DNA from: Jacaranda mimosifolia
Lineage: Eukaryota > Streptophyta > Magnoliopsida > Lamiales > Bignoniaceae
Assembly (NCBI GenBank): GCA_018894105.1
Contig: CM032123.1
Span: 6,759,001 to 6,823,000 of the forward strand
Direction: 5' to 3'
Length of the DNA stretch: 64,000 bases
Part shown: positions 1 to 11,984 of the stretch, in pieces
How the letters are laid out: each line of letters starts with the position of its first letter
Position numbering within the stretch: position 1 is the stretch's first letter
Position numbers and translations under genes: made by a program
The notes under the pieces: model-generated
The model's database searches: none
What the model was told of the DNA's origin: nothing
Seen by the model: the letters and a program-made list of their open reading frames with translations, nothing else

Positions 1-1317
1 TTTTATATTTTTTAATTTATATTCACTTTGGCAATATTAGCTATAAAAAATTAAATGGATATACGGAGTAATGAAATTATCTAATAAATATAAGCTCTAA
101 TAAATATTTACTTATTTTTTATTTAGTGAGATTTTTTTCTTTTTAATTTAAATATAAAATTTTATCCAAGAAAGCTTAAAAATTATCACAAAAAAGTAGG
201 TCATAATTAAGTTATTTCAAAACAACAACCAATTTTTCATATTGAATAATTTTTTTTGTATTTATATAGGTACAATCACATTATTTTTAGTTGAAATAAT
301 ACAATATTGATTATTTCTAATAAAAAATTAATAAATAAATAAACAATATTCAATTATTTGATCAAATAAATTAATTTTATTTATTAATTAAATAATGATT
401 TTCTAGACAACTTCAGAAGTAAAATTAAAATATTTAACAATCATAATTATCTCTTAATATTGTAAGTTACTTAAAAAAAATTTACAACTTATTTGTTTCT
501 TATGAAAGAGATAAACAAATATTTATGTAAAATATCAAATCATCACTTCTTTATTAAAGAGTTAGAAGTTTGAGAAATGAATAATTATAAATTAATGGAT
601 ATGCAAGTCCTTAATTTATCAAAGTCTTTAAAATTTAATTATTTTTACAATAATATTTTTAGACATGCAAAATATTTTTAGATAAAATTATATATATAGG
701 ATATAACAAATAATTTCATTGAAGAGTTTGTTTCAAATATAAACATTTAATTCATACAAAAACTATAAAATCTAAATTTTATTTTTATATTATTCATTTA
801 CATCATTTTATTTTTTTTAGCAATATAGTAATTGAGAACACATTTTCAATTATTTGAAATAAATTCTTTGATACGAGACATATATAGTTGACATAGTTGA
901 AAATTTTCAAAAGTTTGATAAATGACCACTTAAATAGCTAGCAAATGGTATCAATTTTTATATTTTTCAACATATTTAATTACACTATTTTATAATTATA
1001 TCACGTACATTTATTTTAATATTTTTACTTATAATAGTTCATAAAAATATTTCACATGGATTAATGATGTGAGATGAAAAAAATTTGACTGAAAGTAAGT
1101 ATCATTTAATTATTCGTAATTTTTATATTCTAAGTATAAAAGAAACTTATTAGAGATTGATATTTTATTTTAAACTGAATATTGAAAATTTACTTATTGT
1201 TTCATTCATGTACATAGTATGTTAATTGATAGTTTTAAAAATAATAAAATAACTAAATATAAATAAAAATAAATAAATTTTACTTATCAGAGTTATATAG
1301 AATATTAAGAGATATTT
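1..1317. other. A+T-rich non-coding stretch
   Basis: Very A+T-rich DNA with short homopolymer runs. No reading frame of note, tRNA or clear repeat border was seen. It ends at the 5-bp target duplication TATTT (1313-1317) of the solo LTR that follows. Confidence 0.6.
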
Positions 1318-4034
1318 TGTGGGGCCCCCACTGAGGATAACACCTAAACTGAGGTGCTACTCATTTCAATATTAAATTGAACCCACAATACAAATCAACA
1401 GGCCTATAATCAAACTTTTCAAACTCATCAGAAATAGCAGTGGATCCCAACTTAAGTAAACCTTCACAAAACATTAAATTCAAACCTTAAACAATCCTGT
1501 AACATACAACACATATACTAAATACATACCACAAAATTTCAAATTCAATTTTAATAGAAGTAGCGAAATTTTAAACTTAACAGACTCGATTAACCATTAA
1601 GTGCGTGCCATAATTTGCTTTATCCCTAACAAAACATTTACATGACTTAAGTCATCACATGACATATCACAACGTCTCGAGTTCATGCTCAGCATTCAGA
1701 TGATTCCATATATACATTCAAACATCTGATCTATTACAAAATATGCTAATGTCCAGCCTGGAGTCCAAATTCTTCACTTAATCCCTGTTTGAGAGAATCA
1801 AAGATAAAACGGGGGGTAAGTCTAAAGGACTTAGTGAGGGATAACTGCAAGCATAAGCAGAAGGGATCTGTTGAGGAAGAATCAACACGACAGACTGTAA
1901 ATCAACAGTCAGGCAAGAATGTATCAAAATATGGACAAACATTCAAGAAACAATCAAACAGACAAGAAACAATTGAACAATCAGAAATCAATCAGGTAAA
2001 ACAGATCCGATCAAAGACATATCTTATTCCAGTCAGACAAAACTTACCCAAGCGTGAGAGCTTGGTACAAAACTTACCCAAGCGTGACAACCTGGTACAA
2101 AACTTACCCAAGCATAGCTTGGTACATAACTTACCCAGGCATGCTAGCTTGGTACATAACTTACCCAAGCATTATAGCTTGGTACACAACTTATTGCTGA
2201 CACAACGAATCAATACCAACAATACGGACAGATAACAGACAGTCAAATAACATATCGAACAAATTACAGACAGTTGGATAACAGATTGAACAGATAACAG
2301 ACAAGATGTTCTTGGCCAGAATGGACAGATAACAGAATCAATCAAAAGATAACTCTCACAGGGGTATAATTAACAGATAACAAGCAAATTCTAAACAATT
2401 CACAAGTTTCAATAAACATAGTTCAGTACGATTATAGAAAACCCTCACAGGGGTTTATCCCAATAACATATAATTGAAAGAAGTGCCAGGTTGGCAGACC
2501 CTCACCTCTGTAGTCTCAAAAAACTGCAACCTCAATCAGCAGTCTATTGGTTTGCAGGACCTACTCCTTCATCACCTAACCAAAGGAATAAATTCACAAT
2601 CAAAATCCTTATTCGACCTCGATAACATTCAATAATTACAGTCTTATTATTGACAGTCTAAAATCAGTAACTACCCAATTAACCTCGTATCAAGGTCCCA
2701 AAACAACAATAACAGCCCTATTTATCTAATTATCCTAATTGTTTTCACTTAGGTTCCAAATTCACAAAATTAGGCTTTTCTCTTCCAATTAACTCGATAA
2801 TTCCCAACATTTCATAAAATAATACAATCCAAGTTTATCAAACTTATATTGACACATGCATATACCAAGTCTTAGTCTCATATCATCTTAAATCACCCAA
2901 TTATAATTTCTCAAGTTCTAATTTCATCAAATCATATTTAATCACTTAATATACTCAATTAATCCTAACATTACGTAAAATAATACAGATCCAAGCCCAC
3001 TAACTACACTATAGTCCATGCATGGGGAAAAATATACCATTTATATACCAATGTCTCCATTCTTAACATAATACAAGATCTGGCAAGGAATAAACGGTAC
3101 AATATATATATATATATCCAACTTCGATCATTACCCACGATTTGCTCAATCGAACCTCGGATTCACAAACCAAGATCACCACCACGATCATCGCGATGAA
3201 CTAAAGAATATGTCCCAGCTCCGCTGCCATGTTGCCGAAAAAAGCCAATTTCACCACCAGAACACGCCACCACCAATTTCAAGTTTTGGTGCCAAAATCA
3301 CCCTCAAATCACACCTTGAAACCTCAACGCCACCTAACGCCATCGTCTTTGTTCCTCCATTTTTCATCGTTGCCATCGTGTCCATTTGCTGGGTGAGGGT
3401 ACCAGTGTGATCTCCGACCTGAGGGCTATCCAAAACTTTGCCCAAAAATGAGCTTTACCCACTGCTCCACCATTGCATCACTCGCTGCTACGTTAGAATT
3501 TCAACTTCATGGTTCCTGTGGTCTGCCGGTTATAAGTGTGTGCAAGTGGTGGCAATGAAAAGCTGACAGTGAGGGGAAGGAGATGGATGGGTTAGTTGTG
3601 TGGTTTGGCCGTTGCCGATGGGAGTTCACCGGAGTGAGAAGAGGCATTGGGTGAAGAAATGGAGGAAGAATGGGGGTTGAAATGAAAATCTGAATTTTTT
3701 ATAGAATCAACTCTTACTAAATTACCAATTGACCACAAAAAGTTCCTTCATCCAGCAATTGAGCTCTTCAAGATTTGTCACTTTTTCAATTGAGTCCTGC
3801 TAATTAATTAAAATATGGTTGTGACCCAGTTGACATGAAAACTGCCATGCAACCCCAAAACCTTTAGAAGTTCGCTCAATTAGTTTTCTCAACCTTTCAA
3901 ATTGACCACAAAACTTTCAAAATTTTTGCAATCAAGTCCTTTTTATTTCTTTTCCGAGCCCTAAAATCTGATTAATCAATACCTTGATTTCTAAGTCCTT
4001 ATTTTCTGAAATACTGAATTTTAGGGGGGTTACA
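1318..4034 (-). mobile_element. Solo LTR, Ty3/gypsy Del/Tekay-like
   Basis: A 2717-bp LTR whose plus-strand ends are TGTGGGGCCC and GGGGGGTTACA, giving the TG...CA termini of retroviral-type LTRs. It is flanked by a 5-bp target duplication TATTT (1313-1317 and 4035-4039). It aligns by eye, in the same direction, with the LTRs at 17248, 19432, 41859, 54337 and 59350. Shared landmarks are the CAGGATAACCCCTAA-like opening, an internal AAGGACTTAGTGAGGG word and the GAATTTTAGGGG close. The full element at 41859 fixes the orientation as minus. No internal region or second LTR adjoins, so this is a solo LTR left by LTR-LTR recombination. A GC-richer stretch near 3190-3700 gives short spurious frames. 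Confidence 0.85.
2036..2200. repeat. Minisatellite of hairpin units inside the solo LTR
   Basis: About five tandem units of roughly 30 bp built on AACTTACCCAAGC...GCTTGGTA. Each unit has the self-complementary core CCAAGC...GCTTGG, so each can form a small stem-loop. The 148-codon open frame over 1789-2235 is produced by this array (repeating LVxNLPKH) and is not a gene. Related but diverged arrays lie at the same place in the other LTRs (about 18010-18125, 20095-20225, 42650-42750). Confidence 0.75.
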
Positions 4035-4099
4035 TATTTTAGCTTATAAAAATTGTATGTTACAAACTACTTATTGAATTAGTTATCAAATAATTAATA

Positions 4100-4662
4100 A
4101 CCTAATATAATATATTTTCGTAGATAAAGTACAAAGAGTTTATATATATATATATATATATATATTTACTGTAACAAAAAAATATTTAATATTTATAATT
4201 ATCAAATATCATGAAAATTGTTACTATAACTTCCATATTATTAACAAATTATACAAAAAATATTTACATTAGAAAAGAAATTATTTGCTTATTTATTGTA
4301 TCAAAATATTTATGTATATATGTCTAATTTAAAAAGTGTATTTAGTAAAGTATCATGCCCCTATTTTTATTTTCTTAATTAATTAATATATTTATTTTAA
4401 AATTTTATCATTTTATAAATTTTGTATAATTTATAAACTTAGATTGACCAATTCTTGATATTCTACAACTTATTTAAGTATAACTTATCTTCAAACATAA
4501 TATTTTTGACTGAAATATTCATATTATTTTATTTAATTGGTAATAGATTTTCTTTCATGAAATGCTAAAAATAATTGCAGTTCATGCTTTAATCACATGA
4601 AGTAAAATAAATTATTTCAATCATATAATTACTTTCGGTGCATTGTACCAAGCACATGCTAG
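4100..4662 (+). mobile_element. Helitron-like 3' portion
   Basis: Ends in CTAG followed by T, with a short stem-loop (GTGCATTGTAC) just upstream, which is the Helitron 3' signature. The last 560 bp match the reverse complement of 63021-63560 over nearly the whole length. The last 190 bp match the reverse complements of 17059-17247 and 41668-41858. A long AT microsatellite lies at about 4140-4165. The 5' TC end was not identified, and no Rep/helicase coding is visible, so this is a non-autonomous or truncated copy. Confidence 0.6.
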
Positions 4663-4791
4663 TATTTTATATATTAGTTAAAAGTTAATAAATACCAAAC
4701 ATAAAATAAAAGAGTTTAGATTATATTGTTCAACTTTACAAATTAGAATTTCTTGAAATAGATAGCCAAGAGCATATAAGTTGGGTGAGAG

Positions 4792-5306
4792 AAGTGATGT
4801 AAGATGAGTCAAGCCAACTCACGAACCTAGTGAGCCGACTCGATTATAGCTTGATTCGAGCTCAAGTTTTTCGAGTTCGAGCTTTAACATGAGCCGACTT
4901 CGAGCTCAATTTGAGTTGTTTGAAAGCTCATGAGCTTTTTCTATTTTTAAATATTAATTATATAATATATATTAATAATTTACTTTGTCTAATTTTAAAT
5001 ATTTATTATATACTATTAAATAATTATAATATATTATAATTTAATATATATTCTATTAATAATTATAATTTAAATTATTTTATTAATTTATCATTTTATT
5101 AATTATTATTAAATAATTATATATATATATTAATAATTTAATATTTAATTTGATTTAGATTTTTTTTAGTGAGCTGAGTTGAGCTTAAGCTCTTTCTTTT
5201 TAACTCGAGCTCGAACTCGAACTCGAGCCCTTAAAACCAAGCTCATCGAGCTCAAGCCCGCAATTTTTGCCAAGCTCGACTCGAGCACGACTCATTTACA
5301 CCCCTA
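4792..5306. mobile_element. hAT-like non-autonomous element
   Basis: Flanked by a perfect 8-bp target duplication GGTGAGAG (4784-4791 and 5307-5314). The right end is ACTCATTTACACCCCTA, and the left end AAGTGATGTAAGATGAGTC is a decayed inverted copy of it. Sub-terminal regions are full of GAGCTCGAG-type words in both directions, as in transposase-binding arrays. The middle is A+T-rich with no coding. The 8-bp duplication and the (T/C)AGGGGTGT-type end identify the hAT superfamily. Confidence 0.8.
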
Positions 5307-5314
5307 GGTGAGAG

Positions 5315-5914
5315 ACTAAAGGTTTCTACCTTCTAACTGGATTTAAAAATTAGAATATTAGATTTGATTTGAGGCTTTTATTTTGTAGATATGTTTGAAT
5401 ATTTTAGGTTTTTACCTTTTTAAGACGTATCTTAGCTTTAGAGGTTTATATTATGCCAAAAAAATTAAAAAGGTGTTAATTATGCCAAAAATTAAAGAAA
5501 AAAAAAGAAAATAAATGAACTGGTATGATTTTCATAAACCGTTAAGTCATTAATGGTTCAACAGTTCAAATGGTCCGATCGCCGGTTCAGACAATTTTCA
5601 CAAAATATGACAGTTTTCTTTATTTACCGATGTTTACTCAAAATCGGACTGGTTCATAGGGAGGTCGACAGTTTAATCGGTCCGCCCGCCCAATCCGATC
5701 CGATTGTTTAAACAATGTTCTCGAAGAAGTCAACAATTTCACCATCTTGGCAGAACAGAGGGAGTACAAAATTTCAAAATAATACTACGCAAAAAATCTC
5801 ATTTGTTATGAAGTTTCCTAACAAACACTGTTAAGGAAAATTTTCAAGATTTTGCTTAAGACATCTCATTTATAGTCCATCATGATTGATTGGAAATAAC
5901 GTGTCGTTTTTAGC
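5315..5914. other. Non-coding, with a GC-richer degenerate repeat-like patch
   Basis: No reading frame. About 5530-5720 contains GGTTCA/CCGGTTC/GGTCCG words in both directions and looks like a decayed DNA-transposon end, but no target duplication was found. Confidence 0.35.
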
Positions 5915-5935
5915 TCATGCATTACTATTATTTTT

Positions 5936-6095
5936 TTTTTTATAGGTAAACATTCATCATATATATATAAAGGAAGTATCCACGAAACTTATAAGTGACA
6001 TCACAAAAAGAAGACAATATGAAAATTGGAATAGGTCCTAACCATCGTCTAGAGAATGCCCACTGAGTAATGTTGTGGGCAAGAGAATTGTATTT
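5936..6095 (-). mobile_element. LINE 3' fragment (poly-T side at left)
   Basis: A 160-bp insert flanked by a 21-bp direct repeat beginning TCATGCATTACTATTA (5915-5935 and 6096-6116), the long target duplication made by target-primed reverse transcription. The left border is a T run, meaning a poly-A tail on the minus strand. There is no tRNA-like region, so a 5'-truncated L1-type copy is more likely than a SINE. Confidence 0.65.
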
Positions 6096-6116
6096 TCATG
6101 CATTACTATTATTTTT

Positions 6117-6631
6117 CTATATGTAATGACGTGACATTATTAATTGACCTTTTCAAAGGTTCTTGATGAAGTACTAAAGTAGACCCAAGTATCTCTTTCT
6201 TAATAATCACCATTCAATTTATTCTGGCTATACAGGTTTTTAATTTTATGCATTGAAAGGGTTTGAACACATCTATCTAATATGAATACAACCTAATCAA
6301 ATAATGTCCTATCTTAAAATAAATAAAACAAAATTCAACGAAAATATTTTTTTATATGTGAAATTCTTTCGAAATATTAGTTTGCCTATTCGTAAACGTT
6401 ATTTAATTTTTGTGTTGCAATTTCGATTTTCAAAAATAATTTTTTTTAACAAATACACATTATCGCCCAATAATTCATAATTAAGTATTTTAAGTTTATG
6501 CAATTCATTGTTAAGCATTTATTTATTTTTTAGAACTTACAATGATGAATTTTATCATTTTAATACGACAATATTATCCTATTATTGAAATCGAATAAAG
6601 TAAATAAAAGTACAAGCTTCACATTTGTTAA
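6117..6631. other. A+T-rich non-coding DNA
   Basis: No frame, RNA gene or repeat border was recognised. It ends at the left target duplication of the SINE (ACATTTGTTAA, 6621-6631). Confidence 0.5.
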
Positions 6632-6716
6632 TGTACATAAGAAGTCCATTCGAGTTCGAACTCTTAACCTCCCACATAATATGGGAAATTTATGCCATTG
6701 GACCACAAACCACTCG
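6632..6716 (-). mobile_element. tRNA-derived SINE
   Basis: On the minus strand it reads as a tRNA-like head. A box-A-like GTGGTCCAATGGCAT is followed about 35 bp on by a box-B-like GAGTTCGAACTC, the internal RNA polymerase III promoter of SINEs. Near-identical direct repeats flank it (ACATTTGTTAA 6621-6631, ACATTGTTAA 6717-6726). It resembles the SINE at 40668-40799. Confidence 0.65.
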
Positions 6717-6726
6717 ACATTGTTAA

Positions 6727-7122
6727 ATATTTATTCAAAATAATATTTTATATATTTAATAATTGTCTATGATATAAAATCAAACATAATAATACCAAAT
6801 AGAAATAAAGATTTTAAAATTACATCCATCAACTTTTCATTTATATAATTAAATGACAAATTTCACATCCCAATCAGATGTTTTATTATTCAGATAACTT
6901 TATTCTATCTACACATATATGTATGTATACCTAGGATTCGAATCCAAAATTGCACCATTCAATCAATTAACTACTGATGGACTTATTATTCAGCCAACTA
7001 AAATAAAAGATCTAAACTGCTGTAACCTCCTTCTACTTACTAATAAGTAATAATATCTTTTACTTGTCATACCTACATGGATACAGCCATGCATAATGAA
7101 AGCTAGAAACCATGATCACTAA
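6727..7122 (-). other. 3' flank of the receptor kinase gene
   Basis: Non-coding. The AATAAA word at 6882-6887 (minus strand), about 240 bp past the stop codon, could be a polyadenylation signal. In such A+T-rich sequence this is weak evidence. Confidence 0.3.
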
Positions 7123-10100
7123 TCAACATCTGTCATCAACATCACTAAATTCATGTTTCTGAAGTATCTTCTCGACATTCTTCAGCTTGCGAAGCGCCTC
7201 TGTAATGGTGATGCGGGCGTCGGGAGATCCAGCAGCACAAGACAGCCCAACCCCAAAGATCGTAATCACACAATCGCGCTGGCTTTCGGGCTTACCACAA
7301 TGGCCCTCCTCCCAAGAATTGTTCATTTGTTGAAGAAGCTCGAAATCTAGAACTTGCTCCACGTTGGTTGCAAATTGCTCTTGCACCCAACTTCTCAGGC
7401 TTAAGCTCCCCGTGAAAATCTCATCCGTAGGGCTCCTCCCGGTGAATAGTTCAAGCAGAAGAATGCCATAGCTGTACACATCTCCAGCAGTCGACGGTTT
7501 TTCCCCATAGCCATATTCTGTGATCGAACATCAATACTATCAACAGAATTAATTTCAAGACAGCATAAAATAGCATTAGAAAACAACATACTTTTTTAGC
7601 TGACCGGGGAAAGAAAAAACATGGGCAAGAAAGTTTCTTTACATAGTATCATTAGAAAATGAGTTATGGAGCTGACCTGGAGGTATGTAGCCAATGGAAC
7701 CCCTGAGAGTATGTGCAGAACTGATGGAGATTTGGTTGTTTGTGTCCAGCAATAACTTGGCAAGACCAAAATCTGCAACCTTCGGAGTCATGTCTGAATC
7801 CAGAAGAACATTGCTAGGCTTCAAATCACAATGCACAGTTGGCACTTCAGTCTCATTATGCAAATAGTCTATTGCTGAAGCAATCCCAATTGCATATCTT
7901 AGTCTCTCAAAAACATTTAGCCCCATCCCATTTGCATGTCTTCTCTTTCCAGTTATCCAATCACTCAAGCTCCCATTGCTCATGAACTCGAAAATCAGAG
8001 CAAGAAACTCTTCATTCTTCGAGTCTATACTCGAGCATATGGTGATAAGTTTGATAAGATTTCGATGCCTCACATGCCTCAAAGCTGCACATTCTGCTAA
8101 AAAGGTCTTTCTTGATTTAGCTATTGCCGTATCAAGGACCTTGATCGCCATGGCTGCCCCTTGCACAAGTCCTTTGTAGACCAACCCAAAACTTCCGCGT
8201 CCAATAAGATTTCCTTCGTTGAAGTTGTCAGTTGCAATGCGGATCTCATCATAAGAAATCATCTGAGGCTGTGCCCTTATGGATTCAAATGAATCTTTGA
8301 TCACCCTTTTTCCTTTTCGAATGTACCAAATCAAGCCAATCACAATACAGAGAGATACTACAGAGACAATGGTTACTATGATATAAATGGAGGTTAATTT
8401 CCTTCTTGTGGGAAGTTTACATGAGAAAACAGAGCAGAGATTTTGGTTATTTTTCAAGTCAACTTTGGAGGGATATGAGAAAATTCCACCAGTGGGGACT
8501 TTTCCTTCCAAGTTATTGAAAGAGAGATTCAAGAATTGTAGAGACTGCAAGTTCTGGAGGTCAGAAGGTATCGGCCCGGAGAGTTGGTTTGAGGAAAGGT
8601 CAATAGTTTCCAATCCTTTGACTGATCCTAAAGTGTCAGGAATTAGACCCGACAACATGTTTCTTGCAAGTGACAATTGCTCCAAACTGTTGCATCTCCC
8701 AATTGATTCGGGAATATTACCGGATAATTTATTGTCAGAAATGTTGATAACAGCAACATTTTCTAACAACCCAATTTCTACAGGTAAAGGACCCGTGAGA
8801 TGATTTTGAGACAGATTCAGGAATGCACTTAATCTAGGGAGATTGGCAATTTCTCTTGGTATGGTTCCGTTTAGCTTATTATCAGACAAGTCCATTGATA
8901 TCAGGTTTTTGAGGTTCCCAAAAGTTTTGGGTATGTTTCCTACCATCTCATTCTTGGACAGATCAATCTTGGTCAAAAGTTGGAGGTCGCCGAAGGAATT
9001 TGGGAGCTGCCCAGACAACATATTATTAGCTAATCCCAGAACCCTCAATTCTTTTAATAACCCAATCTGCGAAGGAATCTCACCAGAAATAGAACTATAG
9101 CTCAAATTCAATAATTCCAAGGCCCTAAGCTCACCAATGGAAGGTGGAATAGGACCATGAATATCATTTCCACCCATGTATAGCTTTGTAAGAACCTTGG
9201 AAAGATTGCCTATGGACTTTGGAATCACACCCTCCAGAAGATTGAAATCTATGGCAAGAAAGTTCAAACGGGTGCTATTTGTCAAAAGCTCAAGAAAATC
9301 AAGACCCCTTTGGCCCGAGCTGACTATGCTATTGAATCCTATATTATACATGTCCAAGTTTGGCAGGTTTCCAAGTCCTGGTGGTATAGTCCCATGCAAG
9401 AGATTATGGGCCATGCGAATGATCTTTATGTTTGTGAGATTGTGCAAAGACCATGGAATAGTACCAGTGAATTTATTGAAGCAAAAATTGAATCCCAAAA
9501 GATTTGGCAGTGTGATTCCAATGTCTCCAGGAAGATCACCCCACAGATTGTTGGAAGCTAAAGCCAAATATACCAAAGAAGACATGTTGTATATTGAGGG
9601 AGGAACAATACCAGAGAGATTGTTGATGGTGAGATCAAGAAACTTCAAATTTGTAAGACGGCTTATTTCACTGGGGATTGAGCCAATTAATCTGTTTGTG
9701 CCTAAGTTCAAATCTACAAGGGAAGAAATGTTGGTTAAGGATGATGGAAAATCACCTGAAAGCTGATTTCTTGCCAAATTCAGTACTTGCAGCTGTGGAA
9801 GATGGCTGATTTCTTGAGGAATTCTTCCTGAAATCTGATTTTGCATCAAGTCTAATACCCTGAGCTCTTTGCACTGACTTATAATTGAAGGAATGAGACC
9901 TTCTATGGCATTGAAACTCAGGTTTAAAGTTGTGAGGCGAAAAAGATTGCCGAGCTGATCAGGGAGTTTTCCACTCAACTGATTATTTTGTAATTCAAGT
10001 GATCTAAGGAAGGAAAGATTGCCTAAGTAAGGACTGATGGAACCTGTCATTCTGAGGTCGGACAGATCAAGGCCAACAACACGTTGGCCAAGTTTATTGC

Positions 10101-10314
10101 AAGAAACCCGGCTCCAGTTGCATGGAGATAGGTTTTGGTTCCAAGTTGATAGAGGATTGGGAAGTTGTACGGAAACTTGGGACTTGAGTGAAATCAGGGC
10201 CTCTTTGTCAGTAGTTATGCTTAAAGGGGAAGATTCTAGCCTATGACAACTACTAAGAAGAAGCATTATGAAGAAATGCATAGTAATGGTATTGAAATTG
10301 CTTAAAGAATTCAT
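7123..10314 (-). CDS. LRR receptor-like kinase, subfamily XII type
   Basis: Plasma-membrane pattern-recognition-type receptor kinase. Two exons (10314-7677 and 7517-7123) join in frame to 1010 residues. In order: signal peptide (about 1-28, hydrophobic MHFFIMLLLSS); LRR N-cap cysteine pair PCNWSRVSC (about 60-69); some 22 plant-type LRRs of 24 residues (LxxLxLxxNxLxGxIP; about 77-612); one membrane helix (about 640-664); juxtamembrane; Ser/Thr kinase. The kinase shows GRGSFGLVYKG (about 703), the AIK lysine, HCDLKPSN in the catalytic loop, DFG and GYIPPEYGYG. Cys replaces Arg before the catalytic Asp, so this is a non-RD kinase, typical of FLS2, EFR and XA21. The single intron near the kinase 3' end is also usual there. 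The frame is open up to an ATG at 10419, but that ATG is upstream of the TATA box, so 10314 was chosen. It looks intact. The ligand cannot be told. Confidence 0.93.
7518..7676 (-). other. Intron of the receptor kinase gene
   Basis: A 159-bp phase-1 intron. The donor is CCAG|GTCAGC and the acceptor CACAG|AATATGG. Removing it joins the codons for GYIPP to EYGYGEKP and restores the kinase activation segment. Without splicing the frame stops soon after GYIPPG. Confidence 0.92.
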
Positions 10315-10383
10315 CTCCCTAATGCTTGATGAAGGCAGTGGTGGAGAGGACTCACAATATAGGAACAAAGAAACCATGCCTGC

Positions 10384-10390
10384 ATTTATA
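10384..10390 (-). promoter_or_regulatory. TATA box of the receptor kinase gene
   Basis: On the minus strand GCCTATAAATGCA contains a consensus plant TATA box 70 bp before the chosen ATG at 10314. Transcription starting about 30 bp downstream would give a 5' leader of roughly 40 nt. The more upstream in-frame ATG (10419) lies outside the transcript. Confidence 0.65.
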
Positions 10391-10419
10391 GGCATGCCAG
10401 CCAGTGAATTCTTGCACAA

Positions 10420-11531
10420 CCTCCTTTCACATCAACGAGTCAAGATAGACCAAGTAACTAGTAGAAAAAATTAATGAAAATCAGTATGGTTTACTGGAAA
10501 AAATCAAGTCGTTTTGTTTTTATCTGGGACTAATTAGATATTTGCGCGTTGCATCATGTTGATTATATCAGGAAGAGAAGTAAAGCAAGAAAAGAAGAAA
10601 CTATTTTGTTAAATTTCAAAGTGGAAGAGTCCACCATTACATGCTACATTTTTTCCCGCGGGAAAGATGGCGACACTTCTCATGTGGAAGACTCGCTATA
10701 CTGAGGAAAAAAAACCTCTTATCTGTACAGAGAATAGTGAGTGTAAGGTTATCTATGCAAAGTTTACTGGCATTGCATATATTGGACCTGGTGTCCTCTA
10801 ACATTAATAAATCACACTTAATTTGTCAAATATTTTCTTAAAAAAGTAATTATCTTACTTTTTACTGTACAAAATGCAGATTGTTTGAATCCTTTTGGTC
10901 GTTCTTAGTCTCAGCATATATAGTAATTTAATTTTTTTTTTCTTTATGTTATAATCATTCATTTATATACATATAGTGGACTGAATATTGTAACAAAAAT
11001 GTTACAAAAAAATTTGAATTAAGGATGGACTCGCCACAACTAGGATGGCACTTGAGAAGGTATTTAACGAACTTCTTTTTTTTTTTTAAGAAGATCATAG
11101 TTGATTTTTTGATAAAAAAAAATTTAACAAGTTAAATATTATACACTAAAAAAAAAGGCACTTGACTTGGTCAAATTGTATTTCTACCATATTGAATCTC
11201 TATTTTATGGACATGTCACAGTTGCACCATAAAACACATTTTATAAATAAAAAAATTGACAAGTGCTCGACTTGGAAGGACAAACTTTATCCGATATTGT
11301 AGTTTTGGTTTATGCGTGGGTTTATTGGGTATGTATTGGATAAAATATGCATGGAGAGGATAAACCAAACTTGGAAGGATAAACAGTACGTTAGACTGGA
11401 AGGATGGGTGTCAATTTGGAAAGGATTAAAATAGTACAAAAATTTACTTCTATCAAATACATAATCAGGACAAGTTATATATATATGTATATATATATAT
11501 TTAAATATTTACCTGAAAAACTACCTAAATG
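10420..11531. repeat. Receptor gene upstream flank, present three times
   Basis: No gene. About 10528-10840 and 10985-11260 match 13238-13430 plus 14240-14500, and again 23735-23990 plus 25700-26850. Shared landmarks are the AAGAAGAAACCATTTTGTT-like stretch, ATGTTACAAAAA followed by GAATTAAGGATG, and GGTCAAA..TACATTTC. At this copy the hAT-like insertion found in the other two (13430-14108, 23999-25587) is absent, so it represents the empty site. Confidence 0.6.
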
Positions 11532-11801
11532 CATATCACTTTACTGAAAATCGACAAATAGCGTAAACTCGAGCATCGAGGATTTCATTAAGGATGTTGC
11601 AACTAGTCTGTAAATATGTTGAATAATGTCAATTGATTTTTCTTTCTTTTTTTTCTTTTTAAAGTTTATTTCTTTACCTTTTAATTTTAGCTTTTCCACC
11701 ATTTTTATTTTTTTTTTTTTGGTTATTAATTTATTTTCTTTTAATATTCTAAGCTTCAAGCTGCGTAACTTCAATTTAATTTAATCTGTTTGATGGAAGT
11801 G

Positions 11802-11830
11802 TTTCTTTCTTTCTTTCTTTCTTTTTTTTT
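11802..11830. repeat. (TTTC)n microsatellite
   Basis: About six TTTC units plus a T run after GATGGAAGTG. Copy B carries a (CT)n tract at the same place (22199-22222). Confidence 0.8.
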
Positions 11831-11984
11831 TAGTGCCCTGACTTGACTAGAAAAAATATATCATTGAATTTTATGATTTGATGTACACATGTGTATACTC
11901 CATTTGCTAAGACTAAGATAAATATGAATAATAAATATGATCTCAAATTTTATTTCATTGAATTTGACCTATGTACAAAAATGA

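Noticed and set aside
2036..2200. Regularly spaced palindromic repeats resembling a CRISPR array
   Set aside because: Units are directly adjacent tandem repeats without unique spacers, in a plant LTR, and no cas genes exist.
1789..2235. 148-codon frame with repeating LVxNLPK motif
   Set aside because: Produced by a 30-bp minisatellite in a solo LTR; not conserved as a frame in the sister LTRs.
6632..6716. Possible tRNA gene
   Set aside because: Box A and B are tRNA-like but there is no full cloverleaf, and long direct repeats flank it: a SINE.
8387..9766. Plus-strand frames opposite the receptor kinase
   Set aside because: Shadows of LRR-coding sequence; the minus-strand gene explains the region completely.
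11541..11774. Lys-rich 77-codon minus-strand frame
   Set aside because: Translation of a T-rich run; not kept in copy B.
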